Positions 1 through 5,297 of a stretch of DNA of 5,297 nucleotides are shown here, piece after piece. The translations under genes and the position numbers were made by a program. How positions within the stretch are numbered: position 1 is the stretch's first letter; the number at the start of each line of letters is the position of its first letter. The stretch spans positions 1-5,297 of the forward strand of contig CAJWPV010000131.1 in the NCBI GenBank assembly GCA_913045395.1, given 5' to 3'. The notes under the pieces are model-generated. The model saw nothing but the letters and a program-made list of their open reading frames with translations. It was not told where the DNA came from and did not search any database. Origin of the DNA: an uncultured Verrucomicrobiota bacterium. Lineage in GTDB: Bacteria > Verrucomicrobiota > Verrucomicrobiia > Limisphaerales > UBA1096.

Positions 1-281
1 ATGCCGGAGCCGTGTAGATCAATGCCGCTCAATCGTAGCGTTAGCCCCTGCCAGCCAAGCGCTTGACCAAGATCTGCGTCAATGCCGAATGACGCTAGGC
101 CGTTGTAGCCAGAACCAGTGTGGTCGCCGCCGGAGACGTTGCCCATCACCTCCCCGGTGTAATCAAAAAAGAGGTCGATGCCCTGATCATTTTTGAAGGT
201 GGTGAACTCGCCCGCGGTTGCAAACACCGCCGGGAGGACGCCTGTCAAAATGATCAATACTGGTTTCAATGACCGAACCAT
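1..281 (-). CDS. OprB-family outer-membrane porin, N-terminal part (incomplete at left edge)
   Basis: The 93 visible codons begin at an ATG at 281 and stay open to the window edge, so only the N-terminus is seen. Residues 1-23 form a signal peptide: basic start MVRSLKP, a hydrophobic core, then an Ala-X-Ala-like site near VFATA. The mature part carries the opening signature of the OprB porin family: YTGEVMGNVSGG (residues 41-52), then a GIDADLGQALGWQGLTL stretch and an SGIDLHG strand. In OprB proteins this is the first strands of a 16-stranded outer-membrane barrel. The family is named for sugar uptake in Pseudomonas, but many members have untested substrates. It starts 6 bases after the stop of the metal-binding protein gene, in the same frame and without a Shine-Dalgarno sequence, so translation is probably coupled. 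The pairing suggests a role in metal entry (inference). The family call is fairly sure; the substrate is not. Confidence 0.8.
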   Translation of the reverse strand, partial: MVRSLKPVLIILTGVLPAVFATAGEFTTFKNDQGIDLFFDYTGEVMGNVSGGDHTGSGYNGLASFGIDADLGQALGWQGLTLRLSGIDLHGSG

Positions 282-287
282 TACGGG

Positions 288-1205
288 TTACTTGAGGGCA
301 TCGACGACGGTGTTGATGTTGTGCTTGAGCATTCCGACAAACGTGCCGACATCGTACTTCTCGCCATGCGCCTCGTGGATGTCCCCCACTTTGCCGCAGG
401 CGTCGGAGAACAACTCGCCGCCGATTTTCACGCTGGCATCCTTGCTCACCCGCTCAATTGCTGCAGGGTTGACACTGCTCTCTACAAAGATCGCTTTGAT
501 TTTCTTTTGCTTGATGAAGTCCACCGTCTTGGCGATGTCGGCCAGGCCGGCCTCAGTCACCGTTGACAAGCCCTGCACGGCGACGACCTGGAAACCGAAC
601 GCCTTCCCAAAATAATTGAACGCATCGTGACTGGTGAGCAGGATGCGATGCTTCCTCGGCACTTCAGCGATGCGCTTGAGCGCCCATGCCTTCATCGCCT
701 TGTACGATGCATCAACCGCCCTACCTCGCTTGGCGTAATCCGCCGCACCGGCGGGGTCAGCCTTGCTCAAGCCATCGACCACGGTGACAATGCAGTTGCT
801 CCACAGGATCGGGTCGCCCCAGACGTGCGGATCCCAGTGCCCCGCAAACTCCGGCGGCGCGAGACGATCTTTTTCCGGGATCGACTCGGTGACGGCATAA
901 ACCAACTTGCCTGCGCGCGCCATGCGGAAAAACAGGTCGGTCATGCGCCCCTCGAGCATCAGTCCTGAGTAAAAAATGACCTTCGCCCGCTGTAGTTTCA
1001 CCACGTCGCCGGAGGCAGGCTTGTACAGGTGCGGATCCACGCCCGGCCCCATCAGGCCCACCACGTTCACCCGATCACCGCCGATTTCCTTCACCATGTC
1101 GTTCACCATGGTCGTGGTGGTAACGACGTTCATCTTGTTCGCGTGTGCCGGCGTGTAAACCGTTGCGACCACCAAACCGATTGTGATTAAAGCAAGAGGA
1201 TTCAT
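288..1205 (-). CDS. TroA/ZnuA-type periplasmic Zn/Mn-binding protein of an ABC transporter
   Basis: A 305-residue cluster A-I solute-binding protein that captures a divalent metal in the periplasm and hands it to an ABC permease. Residues 1-22 are a signal peptide ending PAHA, although the n-region lacks positive charge. Family motifs are clear: GVDPHLY (55-61), HWDPHVWGDP (123-132), TSHDAFNYFGKAFGF (191-205) and IGGELFSDACG (261-271). They give the ligand set His59, His127, His193, Asp268. Histidine at the third position matches Treponema TroA rather than the Glu of Mn-specific PsaA/MntC, and the C-terminal half resembles TroA as I recall it. The His-rich loop of enteric ZnuA is absent. Zinc and manganese both remain possible. 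An in-frame TAA lies just upstream (codon -2), so the ATG at 1205 is the earliest possible start; the AAAGG directly abutting it is too close to be a normal Shine-Dalgarno. It is the first gene of a unit with the porin downstream. Confidence 0.93.
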   Translation of the reverse strand: MNPLALITIGLVVATVYTPAHANKMNVVTTTTMVNDMVKEIGGDRVNVVGLMGPGVDPHLYKPASGDVVKLQRAKVIFYSGLMLEGRMTDLFFRMARAGKLVYAVTESIPEKDRLAPPEFAGHWDPHVWGDPILWSNCIVTVVDGLSKADPAGAADYAKRGRAVDASYKAMKAWALKRIAEVPRKHRILLTSHDAFNYFGKAFGFQVVAVQGLSTVTEAGLADIAKTVDFIKQKKIKAIFVESSVNPAAIERVSKDASVKIGGELFSDACGKVGDIHEAHGEKYDVGTFVGMLKHNINTVVDALK

Positions 1206-1284
1206 CCTTTAAAAAAGTTAAAATGAGCGGATCCGATGCGCAAAAAACCAAGAAAAACGGCTTACTCGCCAAAAGATAGGCTAG

Positions 1285-1313
1285 ACTATATTTCGTTCCA
1301 GCGCCAAGGTCAA
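1285..1313 (-). promoter_or_regulatory. sigma70-type promoter of the metal-binding protein / porin unit
   Basis: Reading the minus strand, TTGACC (1313-1308) and TATAGT (1290-1285) are separated by exactly 17 bases. Each hexamer has one mismatch to the consensus TTGACA/TATAAT. Transcription would begin near 1277, giving a leader of about 72 bases before the ATG at 1205. No riboswitch-like fold was recognised in the leader. The perfect inverted repeat at 1317-1342 begins 4 bases upstream of the -35. Confidence 0.72.
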
Positions 1314-1316
1314 CAA

Positions 1317-1342
1317 AAAAAGTTAGTTGCGCCTAACTTTTT
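1317..1342. promoter_or_regulatory. Perfect inverted repeat, candidate MntR/DtxR-type metalloregulator operator
   Basis: Arms AAAAAGTTAG (1317-1326) and CTAACTTTTT (1333-1342) are exact reverse complements around the spacer TTGCGC. The core has the pattern AAAnnTAG-N6-CTAnnTTT, the same layout as the E. coli MntR box upstream of mntH as I remember it. The GTTAG/CTAAC half sites also recall DtxR/IdeR boxes. It sits about 40-65 bases upstream of the predicted start of transcription of the metal unit, next to the -35. A 9-of-10 copy of one arm occurs at 1212-1221, just before the start codon. Alternatives are an UP element (the A/T tracts abut the -35) or a site controlling the divergent gene at 1417. 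The repeat is directly seen; the regulator is inferred. Confidence 0.55.
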
Positions 1343-1416
1343 GTCGCTTGTCCAATCCTGGTCTCCCGGTTTTTGTGGTTTGACTGGCTCTCGGCAGTTG
1401 TTTACCCATCGCCGCC

Positions 1417-2661
1417 ATGAGCTCTACTTTTGTTCGGCTTCTTTTTATGGGTTTCGTATCGCTTGGCTTGTTCGGCAGCTTGGCCAAGCCGTGCGCTCTC
1501 GACTGGGTTCGCTGGCGCGGCCCCGACCTGAACGGTATCTCACGCGAGACCGGCTGGTTGACCAAATGGCCCGATGACGGCCCCAAACGTCTGTGGAAGG
1601 CCAAGGTTGGTACCGGTTTCTCGTCGTTGTCGGTGGCCAACGGCAACGTTTACACGCTCGGCAACTCCGGACGCGGCAGGGGCGAGGAGAAGGACACCAT
1701 ATTTTGTTTCGACGCCGCAACCGGCAAGGTGATCTGGTCGCACGCCTATGAGGCTAAGCTCGATCCAAAGTATTATGATGGCGGTCCGAGCGGCACACCC
1801 ACCGTCGATGGCGATCGCGTGTATACGCTGAGCAAGCACGGAATGCTGATCTGTTTGGATACGGCCGACGGCCACGTTGTCTGGCAGAAAAATGTCGCCT
1901 CGGAAACCAAGGCCAAACGTCCAACGTGGGGTTTCGCCGGCTCGCCGCTGGTCATCGGCGGCACGTTGTTCGTCAATGTCGGCGCACATGGCACGGCGAT
2001 CGACAAAAAGAGCGGCAAGATTCTCTGGAGCACCGGCCGTGAAGCCGCTAGTTACTCATCCATTGTGCCCCACGTTCGAGACGGGCGGCAGGAGTTGGTG
2101 ATGTTTGCCCACAAGGCACTTGTTGCGCTGGATCCGAAGAGCGGCAGCGTGTTTTGGAGTTATCCGTGGGAAACCAAGCACGACACCAACGTCGCCGACC
2201 CCATCCTCATCGACGACAAGGTGTTCATCTCGTCCGGCTACGACCGCGGCTGCGCGCTGCTGCAAGTGGACGGCAACAAGGTGAGAAAGCTTTGGGAAAA
2301 TAAAAACATGCGCAACCACTTCAACCCATGCGTGCTGATCGACGGCCATGTGTACGGCTTCGACGGCAACACCGGCCGCGCCACGCTCAAGTGCATCATG
2401 CTGGCTACCGGCAAGGTGCAGTGGGAGGAGGACAGTTTCGGCGGTTTCGGGGCGATCCAGGCCATCGGCAAAAAATTGCTCATCATCAGCAACCAGGGCG
2501 AACTCGTCGTCGCAGAAGCCAACACCAGTGAGTTCACGGAGGTCTCCCGCGCCCAGGTGACCGGCCCGAAATGCTGGACCACGCCAGTGCTGGCCAACGG
2601 CCGCATCTATTGCCGCAACTCACGCGGCGATCTCACCTGCCTCGACGTCTCCGGGAAATAA
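1417..2661 (+). CDS. Secreted PQQ-like beta-propeller repeat protein
   Basis: A 414-residue protein with an N-terminal signal peptide (hydrophobic residues 6-20, cleavage plausible after SLA at 21-23). The opening WVRWRGPDLNGIS (30-42) is the hallmark start of the outer-membrane assembly BamB/PQQ-like propeller proteins that are very abundant in Planctomycetes and Verrucomicrobia. Propeller repeats of the form LDxxTGKvxW follow: 98-107, 147-156, 195-204, 238-247, 282-293 (degenerate) and 327-336. A final CLDVSGK (408-414) probably closes an eight-bladed ring. These repeats form a scaffold; I see no evidence that PQQ is bound or that the protein is a dehydrogenase, so function is unknown (periplasmic or surface binding is likely). 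The ATG follows CGCCGCC with no Shine-Dalgarno; it is chosen because the signal peptide follows at once. The gene is divergent from the metal unit and GC-rich (39 of 60 bases in 2221-2280). Confidence 0.85.
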   Translation: MSSTFVRLLFMGFVSLGLFGSLAKPCALDWVRWRGPDLNGISRETGWLTKWPDDGPKRLWKAKVGTGFSSLSVANGNVYTLGNSGRGRGEEKDTIFCFDAATGKVIWSHAYEAKLDPKYYDGGPSGTPTVDGDRVYTLSKHGMLICLDTADGHVVWQKNVASETKAKRPTWGFAGSPLVIGGTLFVNVGAHGTAIDKKSGKILWSTGREAASYSSIVPHVRDGRQELVMFAHKALVALDPKSGSVFWSYPWETKHDTNVADPILIDDKVFISSGYDRGCALLQVDGNKVRKLWENKNMRNHFNPCVLIDGHVYGFDGNTGRATLKCIMLATGKVQWEEDSFGGFGAIQAIGKKLLIISNQGELVVAEANTSEFTEVSRAQVTGPKCWTTPVLANGRIYCRNSRGDLTCLDVSGK

Positions 2662-2714
2662 TCAATCGACCCTTTTCCACCGGCGGAGCAGGCGAATCCA
2701 AGAAATTAGCTAGT

Positions 2715-4280
2715 TTGATACCGTCGCAGGGCAACCAACAGAAACGGGTACTGGGCCTTGGCTCGGCTACGAGTACGGTGGTGTGCAATATGATTGGTGC
2801 CGGCATCTTCATGACCACCGGCCTATTCGCCGCGGATTTGGGAAGTAATGTTGGCATCTTGGCTGTCTGGGGATTATCCGGGGTATTGGCACTCTGCGGT
2901 TCACTTTGTGCCATTGAGTTGGCAAGCATTTGGCCTGAAGCAGGAGGCAATTATGTCTTCATCCGAAACATCTTCGGCAGACCCGCCGGATTTGTGGCCG
3001 GATTCTCGATGGCGTTTTTCGGGATTACCGGATCAATCGCATTCGTTGCGGGTAGCTTTGGATCCTACATGGAGAATCTGTTCCCCCTTATCCCCTTACA
3101 AATTGCTGCAAGTTTTGCCGTCGTCTTCGTGACAGCGATTCATGCCATTGGTGTCCGAGAGGGAAATGCACTCAACGTTTTCGGGGCTTTCTTCAAGATC
3201 AGCCTGCTTCTAGCGTTCATCGTCTTGGGTTTCGCGACAGAATCAACGGCTGCCCCCGGCGTCTTGGCCCAAGCTAAACCAATCAGAAGTTTAGGCGCCG
3301 AGATTGCCGTTTTCGGAGCCGCGCTTGCTATGACCTCGTTCGCCTATCAGGGAAACATGGCCACTTCATTTATCGGTGGTGAAATTCGTCATCCGGAAAA
3401 AAATCTCAAACGATCTATGCTGCTTGGTATAAGCATTGTAACACTTTTATATTTGCTTATAAACGGCGTTTTCCTCTGGGCAGCCGCGCCGCACGAAATG
3501 GCGCAAGAAGACGCAATCGGTTTTTTCGCGGCCAAACGCCTGTTCGGTGACTCCATCGGGGTCGCCTTCAACATGCTGATCATGCTGGTCTTTTTTTTGA
3601 CCCTTGGCGTTGCGATCATGATTGGATCGAGGGTGATTTACTCAATGGCCAGCCGCGGAGAACTGCCAAAACGAATGGCTCAACTGAATCGTCGCGGATC
3701 ACCGGTCAATGCACTGGTGCTCATGTGCGCCTTAAGTCTAATCCTGATATGGTCGACGAAACTGAAGGAATTAGTGGAGTCGGTTGGGACTCTCATCACA
3801 CTCACCACGGGAGTCGCCGTAGCAGGGGTCATTGTGTTGCGAATCCGAAAACCAGACCTGCATCGTCCTTCAAGAATACCCTGGTTTCCACTTCCGCCGA
3901 TTGTATTCCTTTCATTCACCGCATGGATGACATGGAGTGTAATGAGCACCAATGCAACAAGCGTCATACTGATCCTAGGAATTATAGCACTTGGTCTAAT
4001 CGTCTGGGTTAGTTTCTTAAGAAAGAAGAAAATTAAAAGTAAACAGCCCCGTAAACATCACACAGTGATACATTTTAATTTTTCGAAGCATTTGGATCGG
4101 CGCATACCCCGTTACATAAATTATACCTTGGATAACCGTGAACAATACAAGCATTCTTATATGCGTACAAAAAGCAAATTGCATATTCGAGTCTCTCCTT
4201 CCTTCAGGCACACCATTCCTCAACTAGTAATCGCACACACTAGACGCATCCTAATCTTTTCCCGCCCCAATACTTCCTAA
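2715..4280 (+). CDS. APC-superfamily amino-acid permease (LAT/SteT-like), with unusual C-terminal extension
   Basis: An inner-membrane amino-acid transporter or exchanger. The TTG at 2715 is proposed as the start because it lies 10-12 residues before TM1, as in the family. An ATG at 2571 would add 48 Arg/Pro-rich residues that only shadow the upstream gene. Numbered from the TTG, TM1 holds the unwound-helix motif IGAGIF (27-32). After TM2 comes the SLC7-like ELASIWPEAGGNYVFIRNIFG (68-88). TM5 has Lys161 in FFKISLLLAF, the position of the conserved TM5 lysine of LAT1/ApcT. TM6 is followed by GGEIRHPEKNLKRSM (221-235). About 12 helices end near residue 435 with the basic KKKIKSK. That gives a normal length of about 442, yet the frame runs to residue 521. 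It follows the propeller gene by 53 bases. GC is lower than in both neighbours (22 of 60 in 3421-3480). The substrate cannot be told. Confidence 0.85.
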   Translation: MIPSQGNQQKRVLGLGSATSTVVCNMIGAGIFMTTGLFAADLGSNVGILAVWGLSGVLALCGSLCAIELASIWPEAGGNYVFIRNIFGRPAGFVAGFSMAFFGITGSIAFVAGSFGSYMENLFPLIPLQIAASFAVVFVTAIHAIGVREGNALNVFGAFFKISLLLAFIVLGFATESTAAPGVLAQAKPIRSLGAEIAVFGAALAMTSFAYQGNMATSFIGGEIRHPEKNLKRSMLLGISIVTLLYLLINGVFLWAAAPHEMAQEDAIGFFAAKRLFGDSIGVAFNMLIMLVFFLTLGVAIMIGSRVIYSMASRGELPKRMAQLNRRGSPVNALVLMCALSLILIWSTKLKELVESVGTLITLTTGVAVAGVIVLRIRKPDLHRPSRIPWFPLPPIVFLSFTAWMTWSVMSTNATSVILILGIIALGLIVWVSFLRKKKIKSKQPRKHHTVIHFNFSKHLDRRIPRYINYTLDNREQYKHSYMRTKSKLHIRVSPSFRHTIPQLVIAHTRRILIFSRPNTS

Positions 4281-4312
4281 TATCCCGAGTTTGCTAAAAA
4301 GTCATTCAGCCC
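4047..4312. other. AT-rich stretch holding the doubtful permease tail and the convergent gene gap
   Basis: Up to 4280 this stretch is open in the permease frame, but the translation is a Lys/Arg/His-rich, low-complexity-like sequence (for example PRKHHTVIHFNFSKH) with no membrane helix and no family resemblance. The remaining 32 bases up to the convergent oxidoreductase stop hold no hairpin. The only stem seen is ATCAC/GTGAT (4057-4069, loop ACA) followed by a broken T-rich run, too weak to call a terminator. It may be real intergenic DNA that became open by loss of a stop codon or by a one-base error in the A-rich run at 4019-4043. Confidence 0.45.
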
Positions 4313-5297
4313 TCATTCCACCGTTTCCCAGCAGCCAGAGCGGGCTGAGCGGGCTGCTGCGTCGGTAAAAAGTTGCACGCGCCAGCCGTCCTTCAGGTCG
4401 GGATGGCCTGTTTCCTCGCCGGCAAGCGCCTGGCGTAGGCTGGGGAAAACGTATTTCGCGAAACGATTGCCAAAGCCGTTGTCCGACACAGTGTCGATGA
4501 TCTCAGCTGGTTCGCCCGGCTTGGCCAGGATCAGGTTTCCACTCACACGATCCAGGCCAAGCGACGCCTTGGTGCCGTGCAGTTCCAGCTCCGGCGCGAT
4601 GCCCTTCCGGAAAAACGGCGTGTGCGAGAGCACCAGTGTCGCCACGGCGCCATCGTCAAACTCCCATGCCACGCTCGCGTAGTCGAATGTCGTCCCCTTG
4701 CGCCTGGGCGCCCCCGACTGGCCGCCCGACTGGCCAAGCGCCTCGGTGAGGTTGATCGCACCCAGGTCTGCCCTGGCCGGGGTGATCGTGTCGGCATGCG
4801 CCTGCACCCGCGTTGCCTCGCGGCCCAGCAACCAGCGCAAGGTGTCGTAGGCGTGCGAGCCGACGTCGGCAATGCTGCCGGCCGCCGACAACCCGGCGTC
4901 ATCGCGCCACGTGAGTGGCATGTCATCCGGACGCGGATTGTGCCAGCGATAGACCACGCCGCGAATGTCGCCCAAGACACCGGACTCAATCACCTCGCGG
5001 GTTCGCACGAACAGCTCGGAGTAACGCGTCCAAAACGGCACGTAATGCACCAGGCCGGCATCGCGGTAAGCCGCCCACATTTCGTAGGCTTCGGCGGCGT
5101 TCACACCAACCGGTTTTTCGCAGAGCAGATGTTTACCAGCATCGGCACAAGCCATCACGGCCTCGTGATGCAGCGCATCCGGCGTGGCGACGATGACGAA
5201 GTTCACATCCGGTTGCTGCACGACCTCGCGCCAGTCGTCGGTCAGCAGCTCGGCGCCATCCTCCTCCCCCGCCCGCTCCAGCAAGTCGCGGCGGCGG
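4313..5297 (-). CDS. Gfo/Idh/MocA-family NAD(P)-dependent oxidoreductase (N-terminus beyond right edge)
   Basis: The frame is open to the right edge and ends with TGA at 4315-4313. The first codons in the window (Arg-Arg-Arg-Asp-Leu-Leu-Glu) read straight on, so the TTG at 5284 is an internal leucine and not a start. About 30-40 N-terminal residues with the GxGxxG nucleotide loop are missing. Counting from that leucine, the Rossmann part shows DVNFVIVATPDALHHEAV (26-43), then GKHLLCEKPVG (50-60) with the family's Glu-Lys-Pro motif (56-58). The C-terminal domain carries GSIADVGSHAYDTLRWLLG (136-154), where Asp140 and His144 match the catalytic-region D-x-G-x-H signature. It closes with the usual ARSARSG tail. 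Members oxidise or reduce sugars, inositols and related compounds; the substrate is not predictable here. It is convergent with the permease gene. Confidence 0.9.
   Translation of the reverse strand, partial: RRRDLLERAGEEDGAELLTDDWREVVQQPDVNFVIVATPDALHHEAVMACADAGKHLLCEKPVGVNAAEAYEMWAAYRDAGLVHYVPFWTRYSELFVRTREVIESGVLGDIRGVVYRWHNPRPDDMPLTWRDDAGLSAAGSIADVGSHAYDTLRWLLGREATRVQAHADTITPARADLGAINLTEALGQSGGQSGAPRRKGTTFDYASVAWEFDDGAVATLVLSHTPFFRKGIAPELELHGTKASLGLDRVSGNLILAKPGEPAEIIDTVSDNGFGNRFAKYVFPSLRQALAGEETGHPDLKDGWRVQLFTDAAARSARSGCWETVE
4338..4355. repeat. Two tandem copies of a 9-base unit in the oxidoreductase C-terminus
   Basis: GAGCGGGCT occurs twice back to back (4338-4346, 4347-4355). On the coding strand it encodes Ala-Arg-Ser twice. 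The flanks CAGCAGCC (4329-4336) and GGCTGCTG (4352-4359) are also an inverted repeat. Because ARSARSG resembles the normal end of this family, the repeat may be coincidental. Confidence 0.6.
4713..4735. repeat. Two tandem copies of an 11-12 base unit inside the oxidoreductase gene
   Basis: CCCGACTGGCC appears at 4713-4723 and again at 4725-4735, with a 12-base period. It stays in frame and encodes GQSGGQSG (residues 184-191 of the visible protein), a flexible glycine-rich loop in the C-terminal domain. It looks like a small slippage duplication in a tolerant loop. Confidence 0.65.

Noticed and set aside
193..1158. Plus-strand frames across the metal-binding protein gene
   Set aside because: They are antisense shadows of a gene with a full set of family motifs on the minus strand.
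1075..1272. 65-codon minus-strand frame overlapping the start of the metal-binding protein gene
   Set aside because: It starts with TTG just inside the predicted transcript and overlaps a well-supported gene in another frame; its residues show no family signal.
1315..1342. A-run, hairpin, T-run read as a bidirectional Rho-independent terminator
   Set aside because: It lies upstream of two divergent genes, where no transcript needs ending, and the stem is AT-rich and weak; an operator fits better.
1380..1408. TTGACT as the -35 of a promoter for the propeller gene
   Set aside because: The hexamer 17 bases downstream is TACCCA, a poor -10, and transcription would start almost at the ATG.
1540..1989. 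149-codon minus-strand frame inside the propeller gene
   Set aside because: Antisense to a clear repeat protein; such long antisense frames are expected in GC-rich coding DNA.
4057..4083. Hairpin ATCAC-ACA-GTGAT followed by T-rich sequence as the permease terminator
   Set aside because: Only five base pairs with three A-T pairs, and the T run starts late and is broken; not stable enough to call.
4017..4223. Minus-strand 68-codon frame opposite the permease tail
   Set aside because: No recognisable motif, no ribosome site, and it overlaps the end of a better-supported gene; likely chance in AT-rich DNA.
4329..4359. CAGCAGCC/GGCTGCTG inverted repeat as a terminator for the convergent genes
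   Set aside because: It lies inside the oxidoreductase coding sequence, has a 15-base loop and no following T run.

Overview
This 5.3 kb window looks like chromosomal DNA from a GC-rich, Gram-negative bacterium of the Planctomycetes-Verrucomicrobia-Chlamydiae group, most likely a verrucomicrobial relative. This is inferred from the gene mix: a WRGP-type PQQ-like beta-propeller protein, a Gfo/Idh/MocA oxidoreductase and an OprB-type outer-membrane porin. None of the four start codons inside the window has a well-placed Shine-Dalgarno sequence, which also fits. No rRNA, tRNA, CRISPR or insertion sequence was seen.

Left part (1-1416). A minus-strand unit begins with a TroA/ZnuA-type periplasmic metal-binding protein (288-1205) that carries all four expected metal ligands (His59, His127, His193, Asp268). 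Six bases after its stop codon, and in the same frame, an OprB-family porin starts (281 to the left edge, incomplete). The unit has a near-consensus sigma70 promoter (TTGACC, 17 bp, TATAGT; 1313-1285). Four bases upstream of the -35 lies a perfect inverted repeat of 10-bp arms around a 6-base spacer (1317-1342). Its core layout resembles the enterobacterial MntR operator. Together these suggest a metal-regulated uptake unit pairing outer-membrane entry (porin) with periplasmic capture (binding protein). The ABC ATPase and permease are not in the window.

Middle part (1417-4280). Divergent from the metal unit, a secreted PQQ-like beta-propeller protein (1417-2661) is followed after 53 bases by an APC-superfamily amino-acid transporter on the same strand (proposed TTG start at 2715). 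The transporter gene is clearly poorer in GC than its neighbours. Its reading frame also continues about 77 codons past the natural end of the membrane domain, into AT-rich sequence that does not look like protein.

Right part (4313-5297). A convergent Gfo/Idh/MocA-family oxidoreductase runs in from the right edge. It lacks its N-terminal dinucleotide-binding loop because the window ends there. Two short in-frame tandem repeats lie inside it.

The most interesting point is the metal unit: a candidate metalloregulator operator and strong promoter driving a binding protein tightly coupled to a porin of a family usually labelled carbohydrate-selective.
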